A DNA stretch of 64,000 nucleotides, taken from NCBI GenBank assembly GCA_045837725.1, contig JBEWZL010000300.1:124001-188000 (forward strand), written 5' to 3'. Below are positions 35,001 to 47,258 of this stretch, piece after piece. The stretch comes from Vermamoeba vermiformis. Lineage: Eukaryota > Tubulinea > Echinamoebida. The translations under genes were made by a program, and so were the position numbers. Each line of letters starts with the position of its first letter. Position 1 is the stretch's first letter. The notes beneath the pieces were generated by a model, which saw nothing but the letters and a program-made list of their open reading frames with translations, was not told the origin of the DNA and ran no database searches.

Positions 35001-37936
35001 TCCTTCAACTCGGAGATGAGCTCGCGGGCCTTGGCAACAGCGTCGAGGGACTCTTGGTATCTGTTGTGGAAGTGCATGTCCTTGGCAGTAGTTCCAAAGG
35101 TCTTGGCAGCACGGATCTTCTCGTCAACGACTTTGCTGAAGAGAGCTTCACCGCATTGGCGTTCGTACTCGTCAATTTGCTTCTCAAACTCGGGCAAGAA
35201 CTCTTGAGTGGCCTTCAAGCTGCCGTAGGGAGTTTCCTTGAGTTCAGCGATGAGCTCGCGGGCCTTGGCGACGGCGTCAAGTGACTCTTGGTGGCGGCTG
35301 TGGAAGTGCATGTCCTTGGCAGTGGTTCCAAAGGTCTTAGCGGCACGGATCTTCTCGTCGACAACTCTGCTGAAGAGAGCTTCACCGCATTGGCGTTCGT
35401 ATTCATCAACTTGCTTGATGAACTCGGGAAGGAAGCCAGAAACGGCCTCCAAAGAGCTCCAAGGGGCTTCTTGCAATTCAGAGATGCTTTCGCGGGCCTT
35501 GGCAACAGCGTCGAGGGCCTCTTGGTAGCGGCTGTGATAGTGCATGTCCTTGGCAGTAGTTCCGTGAGTCTTGGCAGCGCGAATCTTGTCATCAGCAAGA
35601 CGGGAGAACATTTCTTCACCGCACTTGGTTTCGATGTCGTCGATTTGCTTGGCGAATTCGTTGAGGAAGGTCTTGACAACGTCCAAGGTGACGTAAGGGG
35701 GTTGAGCAAGCTCGCTCATCTGTTCGCGAGCCTTGGCGACAGCTTCAAGTGCCTCGTCGTAACGGTTGTGGAAGTGCATGTCCTTGGCCTTGGTGCCATG
35801 GCTCTTGGCCTCGCGGATCTTGTCGTCAGCAAGGCGAGAGAACATAGCCTCACCGCACTGCTTCTCGTACTCGTCGATTTGTTTCTCGAAGGCAGGCAAG
35901 AACTCTTGAGTGGCTTTCATGTTGCCATAAGGAGCGTCCTTCAACTCGGCGATGAGTTCGCGGGCCTTGGCAACAGCTTCAAGAGCTTCTTGGTATCTGT
36001 TGTGATAGTGCATGTCCTTGGCAGTAGTTCCAAAGGTCTTGGCAGCACGAATCTTCTCGTCGACAACTCTTCCGAACATTTCTTCACCGCACTTGGCTTC
36101 GATATCAGTAATGTTCTTTTCGAACTCGGGCAAGAACTCGAGAACGCTCTGGAAGGTAGCGTAGGGAGGGTTGGACAGCTCAGCGATGAGCTCGCGGGCC
36201 TTAGCAACGGCGTCGAGTGATTCTTGGTATCTGTTGTGATAGTGCATGTCCTTGGCAGTGGTTCCAAAGGTCTTGGCTTCACGGATCTTGTCGTCGACCA
36301 AACGGCTGTACATGGCTTCACCGCATTGACGTTCATAGTCATCAATTTGCTTAGTGAATGCGGGCAAGAACTCAGCAACAGCAGGGAAAGTGTTGAACGG
36401 AGCATTGGACAACTCGGCGATACTTTCACGGGCCTTGGCAACTGCTTCAAGAGCTTCTTGGTAACGGCTGTGATAGTGCATGTCCTTGGCCTTGGTACCA
36501 TGTGACTTGGCCTCGCGGATCTTGTCATCGACAAGGCGACCGTACATTTCCTCACCACACTTCTTCTCGATGTCGTCGATTTGAGTGATGAAGGCCGGCA
36601 AGAACTCTGTGACCGCCTTGAAAGCGCTGAAGGTAGATTGAAGCTCGGCAATAGATTCACGGGCCTTGGAAACAGCGTCGAGGGATTCTTGGTATCTGTT
36701 GTGGAAGTGCATGTCCTTGGCCTTGGTACCGTGGCTCTTGGCTTCGCGGATCTTCTCGTCAACGACGCGACCCAACATGGCTTCACCGCAAAGTCGTTCG
36801 TACTCGTCGATCTGCTTGATGAATTCAGGCAAGAAGGCGGTGACGGCAGGGAAAGTGTTGAACGGAGCGGCAGACAGTTCGTTGATGCTGTCACGAGCCT
36901 TGGCAACGGCGTCAAGTGACTCTTGATATCTGTTGTGATAGTGCATGTCCTTGGCCTTGGTGCCGTGAGACTTGGCCTCGCGGATCTTGTCGTCAACAAT
37001 ACGACCGTACATAGATTCGCCACACTTCTTCTCGATATCGTCGATTTGGGCAATGAAGGCAGGCAAGAACTCGACAACGGTCTTGAAAGCTCCAAAAGTG
37101 GATTGAAGTTCGGCGATGCTTTCACGGGCCTTGGCTACAGCGTCGAGCGACTCTTGATATCTGTTGTGGAAGTGCATGTCCTTGGCCTTGGTGCCGTGGC
37201 TCTTGGCTTCACGGACTTTTTCGTCGACCACTTTACCAAGCATGGCCTCGCCAACCTTGGCTTCAATGTCGTCGATTTGCTTAATGAAGTCGGGGAGGAA
37301 GGCAGTGACTGACGAGTGAGTGTTGTACGGGGCTTCGGAGAGCAAGGCAATGCTTTCGCGGGCCTTGGTAACAGCGTCGAGCGACTCTTGGTATCTGTTG
37401 TGGAAGTGCATGTCCTTGGCCTTAGTACCGTGGCTCTTGGCTTCACGGACCTTATCATCAACGACGCGACCCATCATAGAGTCAGAAATCTTCTTCTCGA
37501 GAGTGTCGATCTGCGCGCGGGATTCGTTGAGGAATGTTTTTACTGCTTCGGCGAAGTTGTATGGAGCGATATCCAAGGCAATCAAACCGGCGCGGGCCTT
37601 TTCCAATGATTCGGAAGCTTCAGCGTATCGGTTATGGAAGTGCATTTGAGTGGCGTTGGCGAGCGGAGTTTTGACGTTGGAATACAAGCCATCCAAAACT
37701 TTCTTGACGAAGGCGCTAGCATCAGCTTCGAGCTTCTTGATTTCATTCTTTGCGGAAGTGACGAATTGTTGAGTCTTGGCAAAGGTAGCAGGAACAATCT
37801 TCATCAGACTTTCCTTTTCAAAAGCAACAACCGCATCTCGAAGTTTAATGACTTCTTCGAGCTGTGAGTTGGCCTCTTCGAAGCTTTTATATTCACGCTT
37901 TTTGAGCGAAGCAAGCAATCCTTCAAGAGCTTCCAT
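32045..37936 (-). CDS. Giant repeat protein, fifteen 78-residue helical repeats plus unique C-terminal region
   Basis: Two exons (37936-34132 and 34071-32045) join in phase to 1,943 residues. After about 85 residues come fifteen tandem repeats of about 78 residues (about 85-1250). Each contains a basic helix (VDDKIREAKSHGTKAKD), the core M-H-F/Y-H-x-R-Y, a helix (ESLDAVAKARESIAEL) and a third helix (FLPEFIKQIDEYE, CGEAMF). Repeats 13-15 are the most diverged. The last 690 residues are non-repetitive, start Pro/Ser-rich and contain Trp/Tyr-rich segments (WPRSIANYAIGKKKDG, GYFHGNNNMYYTQQ). There is no signal peptide or membrane helix. High GC content, even codon use, a 5'UTR intron and few introns suggest strong expression. 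A cytosolic scaffold or structural role is possible; I recognise no family. Confidence 0.85.
34150..37690 (-). repeat. Tandem array of about fifteen 234-bp coding repeats
   Basis: Internal tandem duplication encoding the 78-residue repeats of the giant protein. Adjacent units are very similar at DNA level (for example the GTCCTTGGC block recurs in nearly every unit), especially units 2-6 and 7-12, suggesting recent unequal exchange. Long antisense open frames here are by-products of the repeats. Confidence 0.85.
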
Positions 37937-37942
37937 TTAGGC

Positions 37943-38038
37943 CTAAAAGTCAGATTTAGTAAACAAATCCACGAAATCGGTTTGCAATAAAAATCAATTC
38001 AAAAATCAGACGCAAGTATAGTATCCACTGATATTTAC
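37943..38038 (-). other. Probable 5'UTR intron of the giant repeat protein gene
   Basis: Donor CAACAG/GTAAAT at the right end and acceptor CTGACTTTTAG at the left end, seven bases before the start ATG. Leader introns often accompany highly expressed genes. Confidence 0.55.
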
Positions 38039-38049
38039 CTGTTGTGTCG

Positions 38050-39690
38050 ATCGCGTTGATTTGAATGAATAAAATTATGACTGCCAACTTCTGTTTTATG
38101 TCTCGTCACTTTGTGTGACAGGTTGAATCAAGCCAATCATAAAAAGGACCGAACACTCACACCCACATTTTCCACGTGCTATTGTATTGAACAATGCCTT
38201 CTATTGGTCTGCTTCGGATCTGGATTCGTGGAAGGATCCATTGTGCAACCTCAAGTAGCCACAGATTAGCCTTTTAATCCGTACCGAAATGTTAAAGGAG
38301 TACTCACTTATTAAAGGTACGCAAGGAAATCATTTTGAAGCCTTAGGGCCAAAGATAGTTTGTTGCGATCCGGCGGAGAATCACCTCAAACCCCGTTATT
38401 CTGTTAAATAACAGTATTATTAGTACTAAAAAATATATTGAGCAATAGTAATATGATTAAGGTGCGAGTCGCTTACCAAATCATGCAACGTCAGTAAATT
38501 ATCTTCGCGCTGCCTTCCAATGTTATTTTGTAATGCTGACAATCCGCTCTATATTATCTAGCATATTAACGACTAGCATTGACCAAGTTGCATTGAGTTT
38601 GCTGATTTTCGAGGAGTTGCAGATCGACTTTTCAATCTTTTGGCCTTCTGCTCTACCTTTGCTGCGCCTTAATAAGTTGATTTATTATGCAATCTTTCAA
38701 TGGACTTGCCCACGCATATAAAGCTTCCAAATATTGTTAAACGTCAAACTTGACGTCAGATTTGGATGTCGAATCCGCCAATTCAATTGCTCTCCAATCT
38801 CATATTATTGTATGATCACTGTCATGCTAATATATAATTGCTCATTTCATAAGGACCTCAAACTGGCTGTTTAATGAGCTTGTAATAAGTGTGATTTTTC
38901 GGACCCGTGTCTGCGCCCCTCGGAAAAGATCCAAGTGCATGCAATAGTCGCCTAATATCCAAATCAGTACTCGTTTTGCAGTTAACAATAACTTACCTTG
39001 CAGCTTACTCAAATTGCCTGCATTATGCAGTTCGTTCTCAATATTATGCTTGTTTTTAATGACTCTACTGTTCGCCTTGGCTAAAAACAACTGCACAACG
39101 GAGTACTGAACGAGGTCAAAGACAATACAGAGGCGTCTAATAGTGAAGTACTAGTAGATAAGTCGCTTTGAGACTAGTGTACCGAGGACATGTCTCAGAT
39201 CTGTGGTTGAAATTAATACTAAAATTGAAAGTAACAGCGGTGCTGTGGTCTAGGTAATTAATTGAGTACTAAAATGGCCTAAAGGCACGATAAACAGTAA
39301 TTTTTACCAGCGGGTGACCATTGGGTGCATGATGGTAGTGCGGTCCTGTCAGGGACCACATGTGATTCAACGAAAAAAAAGCGCTAGTATGTAATTATCT
39401 TCTCTATCTATACACAGTAGATCAATCGTTGATAGTAGTGCGTATCAAGGCACGCAGCACGATTCTACTTTCAATAGATGCGAATCTCCTGAGTAAACTT
39501 TTTTTGCTTGGTTATTATTAGACAATATAATAGTCCATAATTGTAATGTATGTATCTTCGAATTTCGATTATGGTTAAGTTAATTGAGTTTGCAATCCGA
39601 AAAAATTTCATTGAAGCACGCAGTTACACCGCATATTTTTTAACTAATAATATTATTAAAATATTGTTTTGAATAACTACTTACTACATC
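38050..39690. other. 1.6-kb gene-poor region
   Basis: The largest stretch without a confident gene. AT-rich with short open frames only. On the minus strand a good donor (CTGCAAG/GTAAGTTA, about 38990) ends an open stretch encoding AKANSRVIKNKHNIENELHN, which may be an exon of an unrecognised gene or a spliced noncoding RNA. A GGTCCTGTCAGGGACC stem lies near 39340. Confidence 0.35.
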
Positions 39691-39719
39691 TGATAATTGT
39701 ATGCAACATTTGTTGCAGA

Positions 39720-39918
39720 TCGTCTGGACTTATTTATTCAATTGAGTAAGGTGCCCATGTCCACAATGGCGCAGCAAGTTATGGATTATATGGCAACGTT
39801 CAATGATAAATATGCAATATTTTTGAGCTTCTCGTGCTCATTACATCCAATATTGAACAAAAAATTTGGCGGCAAACACTGCGATCAGTTGTTGGACCTC
39901 GGTAGAATTAATATTTAA
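39720..39918 (+). CDS. Possible last exon of an unrecognised gene
   Basis: Open frame after a good acceptor (TTTGTTGCAG) encoding DRLDLFIQLSKVPMSTMAQQ and a hydrophobic stretch AIFLSFSCSLHP, with a stop at 39918. Composition looks coding and it ends just before the convergent CLU-LRR gene. Upstream exons were not found, so the call is weak. Confidence 0.3.
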
Positions 39919-39966
39919 GGTGCATAAATTAATATTTCGCAGCTTTATTGATACTAATAGTCCTAT

Positions 39967-42900
39967 TTACATGTTCAGCGTCGTGTGCACCAAGATCTTC
40001 ACGTTCGGGAACTTGTTTCTGAGACCGTGCACAGCAGTTTTGCTGAGAATATTGTTCTTAATAAACAATTCGTGCAATTCTCTGCAGCCCAACAACAACT
40101 TCTCGATGGCTTGGTCTGTCAAGTCGTTGCTGGAAATAGACAAATGTTTGAGCACTTTGAATTGCTTCGACATCAAGTCCAATGACTCGTCTGTTAACTT
40201 CTCGGGGTTTTGTAGCGACAGAACTGAAATTGTGTTAGCGGATCCACCGTCCGCGAGTGATTTTATCGCGGCATCCGTGATGGATGTGTTATCCAAGTAC
40301 AGTTCTTTCACGTTTTGCAGATTGGCCAAGTAGTGCACGCCCTGATCCGTGACTTTCTTGCACTAAAACGGAAATAAGTAATTTTGAAGTCGACTGTGAA
40401 ATTTCACGACTTACGTGATTAAACTGCAAAATTTCCACATTAGGCATGCACACCGCGACGACTTTCAGACTTTCATTGCTAGCATTGCCTTGCGACCAAT
40501 TGAAGTTCACCAACGCGGGCAATTTCTTGTTCAAATTCTTCAAGCAATCGAAGCCCAAGCCGAAACAACTCTCCATGTTCAACTGTGAAAAAATCATACT
40601 AGTTAATAGGGCTACATTAATATGACAGGATGACGTACCTCGCTCAATTTGTTGCACGACGCAAGTACTTCAATGATAGTGTCAATGCGATGGCAGTTGC
40701 TAATGTCAAGTTTTTCTAGGTCCGAACAGTTCTTTGCCAACTCGAGCATTGCAGCGCCGGTGATTTCAGAGCACTGTCGCAACACCAATCGACGCATCTT
40801 GGAGGCTACTTTAGCGATAGAGAGGATGGACTGGTCTGTCAAGTGCACACAAGACGTCAGATCCAGCTCGACCAAGTGCTTGCCAACTGATTTCGCGAGA
40901 CTCTTAATGGACGAGTCCGTGATCTATATTGAAATTTCGTTAGTTTGTTCATGAAAATGTAACTTTGAAAACGTACCTGACTGCAGAAACTCAATTTGAG
41001 CGTTGTCAAGTTAGGACACTTTGACGCGATATTTTTCACAGTTGAATCCTGAAAGATATTTAGCATTGCCTATATAAGGCAAAAATAACTTTTAAGAGCT
41101 TACTGAAATGTCCTTAATGTTCGAAATATCCAAGCTGACGAGTTGCGAGCACGTGCGTGAAATTTGTTGGATGACGTCTTCGTACACATTCTTGCAATTG
41201 CCCATTGACAGCTCAGTCAAGTGCGGCGTCTTAGTGAGGAATTGAATCGAGTACGATGTCAACAAGTGACAGTCATTCACGTTCAGTGAACTGCAAACAA
41301 AATCATCAGTTTCATGAACGAAAAGTTGCACTTCACAGGTAAATCTTACCTTAATTTTGTACAGTTGTAAATGACAGGTATTAATGCATCGTCCATCAGT
41401 TTGTTATCACCAGCCAATGACAAGTACGTCAATTTTGTAAAGTAAGAAATTGTTGCAATCCATTCAGAATCCAACAACGGACAATTGCTACAAAAACATT
41501 AGATCACGTGACAATATTAGGAATATTTCTAGGGTCGTACCTTAAGTCCAAATAAGTCAGTTCGGGCGGGAAATACCAACTCTTAACGGGATACTGGTGC
41601 TTCGGAATGAACTCCGTGACTGCTGAAGTGCCCAATCGAGCCAACGGATCTGACAACAACGAGGTACGTGAGCCTTTCACGCTTGCCTCGCGTTCTGATC
41701 GTTCAGCTTCTCGGCTCTAAATACACGTGGTTAATGACATGACCAATCGGAGAATTTCTTCGGAGTTTTTTTTCACGTACCAGTCTTCTCTCGTGCTTGT
41801 CCTTGTCGTGCTTGTCTTTTTCTCTGTCGTGCTTATCGAACTTTTCTTCGACGATTGTCTTCACTGAATTACTCAAAACATTTCCACTAAGAAAAATTGT
41901 TATTAGATCCGATCTGACTTCATCGTGTTAAAAACTTACGCAGCACGCATTATAGAATCAAGTTCAACTTTTTGCACGTTGGGATTACAGTTGCTACTAG
42001 CAGCCAAGTTGGTGTTTGAGCCTGGAGTCGGGGCACTAGCAACGCGTTGACTGCCCAACACTGCGCGAGGTGACACTTGTTGATTAGTCTTATTGTCTAG
42101 TAATTAACCACATCGTTAGATTAAGTGTTACTATTGATGTAAGTGCCGAGTACGTACCTCTCGGTGATGAGACGGGTGAAGTCCTGTCATTGTTTTTGGT
42201 GCTCATTGCTGACAAGTTGAGTGCATTGGGCGTTGAATGCGAGATACTTGACCGCGCATCTTTATCAGGTTTCGGTGACTTGTCCTTGTCTTTCTCACGT
42301 GGGGACTTTGACGAGGCCTTATCCTTGTCTTTCTTCGTTTTCACGTTGTTCATGGAGTTCAACAACGAGATCACATCGGGCTCGGGCGCTGACTCCGCTA
42401 ACGCCGGATCTCGTTTTTTCTTGTTTGTGGAGGACTGTGGCGAGGTTGTGCCCGGCAAGGTCGACGTTCTTTCACGCGGGGAAGTCACGTGCATGCTTGG
42501 CGGGGTCGTGGGGGTCGTCGCCAAGTTCGCCAATAAATTCGCGTTTGAATTGACCATTCGTTGTGCTGCGACGCCCTCGGGATTGCTCGAGATTGAATTC
42601 ATCAACATGCGTTTTGTTCGTTCATTTTCAGTGATGCAAATCATCGTGATTTGTTTGCAGCCTCGGCACGATAAATGTTCCAATTTTGGCACGTATCTTC
42701 CGATAAATTTCATCGTTTCATCGGTGATTTTGCATTCATCCAAGATCAAGTGCGTTAAATTTCCGCAAACTTTGAAAATGTTTTGGAACTTGGCTGTCAA
42801 AAACAAGTTAATTTCAGTGAAACAATAAATTTGATAAAAAAATTCACGTACCTTCTTCATTTGACTCTAAATTCTTGAACATGCCAGTCAAATTCAATCG

Positions 42901-45900
42901 TCTGATCGAATCAAATCGTTCTTTGAATGCGCTATTAATGTCCGTCAAAAATACTCCGATGTCGACCAGGCCAAATAACTCGTAGTTCAAATGACTCGAG
43001 AAATCTTTCACGCTGTCAAATTCACGGCCAAAAATCTTCGAAGAAATCTGTTGCACGATTTTCGGGTTTGATTTTCCTGCTCGAACCAAACTAACGATAT
43101 TACCAAAATTAGTAATTTTTTCACGGGATCCAAAAAAAAGATATCTTTTCAGTACCTTTTGGCAGCCTTATTAATAAGCGTCTTAGTGTCTTCAGTGATT
43201 TGATCCTTTTTAAGACACGCGACATAGTATCTGAACATTAATAGGCCGTATTTGAAGTTCAACACTTCATTCGTCTTGTCTCTCTTTTTTAACGCGCGGA
43301 ACAATGTCACTGCCGCATTATAATAGTCCTACAATTATACGATTAATATTAATCTCATTACTATTTCACGGGTATTTTCATATTGTCAATGATTCATGTA
43401 GTGTCATAGTATTGTTGACTTACGGTCTGTGATTTAAAGTCCTCGACTTTTTTGAACATTGAAGTGTACTGTCGTGCTTTGCGATACAGTGATTGGTAGA
43501 TTGTCGGGTCATAGTTCAGCAGATCCGAAAATTTTTGCGTAGCCTTTTCATAAATAGTCCTAATAACATCAATTAGTATTATTTCCTTATTTGGATATTC
43601 TTAGGTAATACGTACTTGACTTGATAGAACGGCTTAATTTTTCCGCTCTCCAACAAGAAATCTCCAAAGTCGTACAACAAATTGGTCAAACTTTCCCTCG
43701 CGGGCTAAAAATAGCCTCCATTAGTACGATATTTTTAAAGCTAAACATAGATCGTGGCTGACGTACTCTAAAGTTGGCCGATAATTGAATGGCACGGCGG
43801 AATTTCTCTTCAGCGAGCATGAAATATTCTTCAGCCTTGTCCATATCCACAAATTTCCTTCGTTCATCGCCCAGTGAAATGTCGTCGGAATAATTCCTGC
43901 TTCGTTCCAAGGAAAATCGTGCGAACTGACTGTTAGACAATGTAGCAGCGGAATTACTGCTGTTGCTGAGGCTTCTCATGCTCGGGCTATCAGCTTCACT
44001 CGCTGAAATTTCACTGCCGGTCAACATTTCATCCAGTGGCATCGAACTGCAAATAATTAAAAAATCAGAAAAAATATCTACGTAAATTTCACTGTGAAAA
44101 AATTGCTAATTATTTTTTTCTTACCTCTCGCTATTATACAAGGCATATCTTTCGCCCAATTTGACTTTTCCGTTCTTAGGAGGTTGCGGCAACAAATTTC
44201 TCGTGTTTGAAATCAACCGCGGCAATCGATCCGAGTTGCGAGATCTGAACACCAGACTTGGATCAAAAAATCGCAAGGCCATAGCGTGCAACAATTTGCC
44301 CCAATGGAACAACGTCATTACACTGTTCGGAGCACGTGCTTGGGCTTCACGGAACTTTTCATTCGCCAACGTGAACAAACGACTCGCTTCACGGCCTTGA
44401 CTTTTGATTGCCTCCGAGTGCAACACGACCGCACTGCAGTGTTCGATCAAGTTCATGTGCTTCACTGTCGCCTCCATAAGCTGAAAACATCGTTAGTAAC
44501 TCAAACCATTTAAAATTCATAAAAATGACACGTGTCATCAGAATCACGACTGAATATAACTACTACTAAAGTGGCTTATAAGGTAATAAAATTTCCTTAT
44601 TTGGAAAAGGCCAATTAAAGATATTGAGATTTTGTGGGAGATTTTTGACGACTTACGCGAAGATCAGTCGACACAAATCTGAACGAATGAGGATTGGTCT
44701 TGAGCTCTTCCAGTGCGGTAGTTGACATTTTGACACCTGTCAATAACTGGAAGTACTGGATCAAGTCGTAAATGTCCAGGCTGCTGATCTTCAAGTCAGA
44801 TCTGGCTTCCATTTCTGCTTCTGAAAGACACTCGGGAAATTTCTCTTGCACTTGGTACTTGATCTTTTTGGTCCAAAAAGTGCTCTTGGGGTCCAATACT
44901 TTGTTCAGATAATTCAAAATCACTTTTTTGTACGGCTCTTCGGAGGGGATCCGGATCTCTCGAACTTTTTTGCTAATAACCAAAAATGGTCAATACTGCT
45001 AATTATCCTCTATATAATCGCGTAATGTCTTACCGTAGTTTCGTGCTAATTTTGTCTTTCATCGTACGAGCGATGCAAATATGAAGAATTCTTTTCCGAA
45101 CATCAGGATTTTTGACTTGTTTCCTAATATGACCCAAATGTCGAATATTAATGCCATTACGATGCAGCTCTTCGGTTAATCTATAATTAGCAAGTTCTGC
45201 CGGTGTCAATTTCTCCACTTCCGCTGCAAAGTTTGGAATATTTTCCATGAACAATCTCAGCGTCGCGTCTTTGACTTCCTTATTATGCATAATATGGTTT
45301 TCTTTGTCTTGCGAGCCCCAGCCTAAAGAAGTGTTTGAGAAGCCATACACAAAATATCTAACGAAATTTCATACCCGTCAATGCGTCAGACGACAGAGGC
45401 ACTGGATTTGATTGCACGAGCTCGGGTCTTAATAATTCGTATAATTGCCGCGGCCGCCAATCTTTGACTAACTTCAGCTGCGGTGGAAAAACTCGTGCAA
45501 AATCGATCAAGTAGTATCGATTGTCACGACCCAAATGACCTTCAATGTCTCCTGCTGAATACAACATCACTTTGTTTTGAATGCCTACGATGTGTCCTTT
45601 CAAATTCAACATCTTTGCAGCCTCTATCATCTTCTGATTGAACTCTGGCTTTTTCGCGTGCACGTGTTGACCACCATCGTGAGATCCGTAAATAATGGTC
45701 GACTTGTCAATAGGCAATAATGAAATAGCTACTAATCTATAGCCTCGGTAATTGATCAACGCCATCAACGGGAATGAGCTACGTATAAATTATGAAATTT
45801 TAGCACGTGTTTGGTGGTCACTTGCGGGCATTGTAACTTACATTCCAGGAATATGACAATTGTAATAATTCATCAAACCTTTCAGCTCGTGATTAGCAGC

Positions 45901-46997
45901 CTATATATAGGTTAATAAGATGCATAAGTATATAACGAAGAGTAACAAATGATTGCAAAGTCACTCACCTTCATCGCTGCTGCATCGTCGTTTCCGTAGA
46001 GTCCTTCAGTATCTAACGCAAACTAAAATATTCGTTATTACATTGTAATTACTAAAATAATATAATGGTTGGTAATTAGTTCCTCGGAGTATTTTTACCT
46101 TAAATAGAATATTCAGGACCATATATTTATCTCCACCAGCGCGACCTCCGACATCAACTGGCTTAATAGTTTTTTGTTCGCGAGGCAATCCTACTTCACT
46201 AATAATAATTTTGCCCTATTTTAAAAAATTATTAATTTTTAAGTGCCATGTTGACAACTTGAGAATTAACTACTGATTTACGGACTGATTATTAATATGA
46301 AATTATTACTGTTGGTAAATAGACTAATCGAATTTATTCTCGCAAAATTGATATTTCGCGATCTGAAAATAGATCTCGCGAGCTAAAGTCCGCGCGAGAT
46401 CACAAATCTTACTTGATTTTGCTTTTTAATAAAATATTTATGGGTAATTTATTCATCACTTACGTATATTTGCGCCGCGTAACAAAAGTCATGGGCCAGC
46501 TCTGCTAATTTTCTGAATTTGTCCGTGCTTTCATCGTCCGATCCCTCTTTTACTTCCAATAACTGCTGAAATTCTTCGTTCCAATTTTTTTCGAACATTA
46601 TTGGGTTATTTACGGGCGCATTTACTTGACTTAGCGTCTCTAATAGCATCATTATTTTTAGATCCAATTTCTTTAGTTTAAAATAAATTGTAATTCCAAA
46701 AAATTACTTACCATCAGTTTCATAGTCATTTAATTTATATGAACTCGATGAATATTCAGAAGAGGTCTCTGAAATCTGTCCAGTTGACAATTTTTGTGCT
46801 GTTTCGTCATCTGGGACGTAATCTGAGGCTAAATCTGACGCTAAAGAAGAGTTATCTTCATAGGCATAGCTTCTCTTAATAACTTCGTTGTGGTCTGGCG
46901 TAGTATTCTCACTACTATTGTTATTAGGCCTCAACAAGCCGGATGCAGCTGAGCTATTTAAACTTGGAGGTTGCGAAAAATTATCTTCGTAGCTCAT
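39967..46997 (-). CDS. CLU-domain and leucine-rich-repeat protein
   Basis: About 24 exons, about 1,765 residues, starting MSYEDNFSQPPSL. Order: a disordered acidic N-terminus, then a CLU central-type domain at about residues 150-480 (GSHDGGQHVHAKKPEFNQKM, MLYSAGDIEGHLGRD, YYLIDFARVFPP, LRPELVQSNPVPLSSDALTG). A helical, possibly TPR-like region with YFMLAEEKFRRAIQL follows, then the first LRR (LTHLILDECKITDETMKFIG), a Ser/Lys-rich disordered insert with SPREKDKDKSPK, and a long RNI-type LRR array (LVELDLTSCVHLTDQSILSI, LRQCSEITGAAMLELA, ELYLDNTSITDAAIKSLA). CLU proteins bind mRNAs for mitochondrial proteins and affect mitochondrial distribution. The LRR extension is not part of animal CLUH. 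Substrate binding through LRRs is inferred. Confidence 0.82.
44526..44537. repeat. TGACACGTGTCA palindrome, copy 4
   Basis: Exact copy in an intron of the CLU-LRR gene, about 60 bp from a CCTTATTTGG (CArG-like) site at 44595. Confidence 0.8.
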
Positions 46998-47258
46998 AGT
47001 GTCATACTTGTATATTAGTATCGACTTGTAGTATACATAGTTGTCGCTGCAAACGAGTGAAAAGAAGAAAAAAAATTTTGGATCATTCAAGGCACGTGAC
47101 GATTTTACGAAGTGATTTAGTGGATTAAGGGCCCGAAAAAACGAGATGCAAGACGGAATATAATTAGAGTATGCTTGAACTATACATTTAGGGTTTATTT
47201 ACAATTTAAAACAAGTACTGCACTCGACTTCCAATTAAGGCAATAAGATTTCTTGCTA

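Noticed and set aside
34352-37609. Several 100-310-residue plus-strand frames
   Set aside because: Mirror frames created by the tandem coding repeats on the minus strand; they contain the same repeated antisense peptide.
34150-37690. CRISPR-like or satellite array
   Set aside because: The 234-bp period is an uninterrupted coding repeat, not short repeats with unique spacers.
45357-45374. 17-bp intron in the CLU-LRR gene
   Set aside because: The acceptor at about 45324 gives a normal-sized intron and keeps the frame (ALTG-GWGSQDKE).
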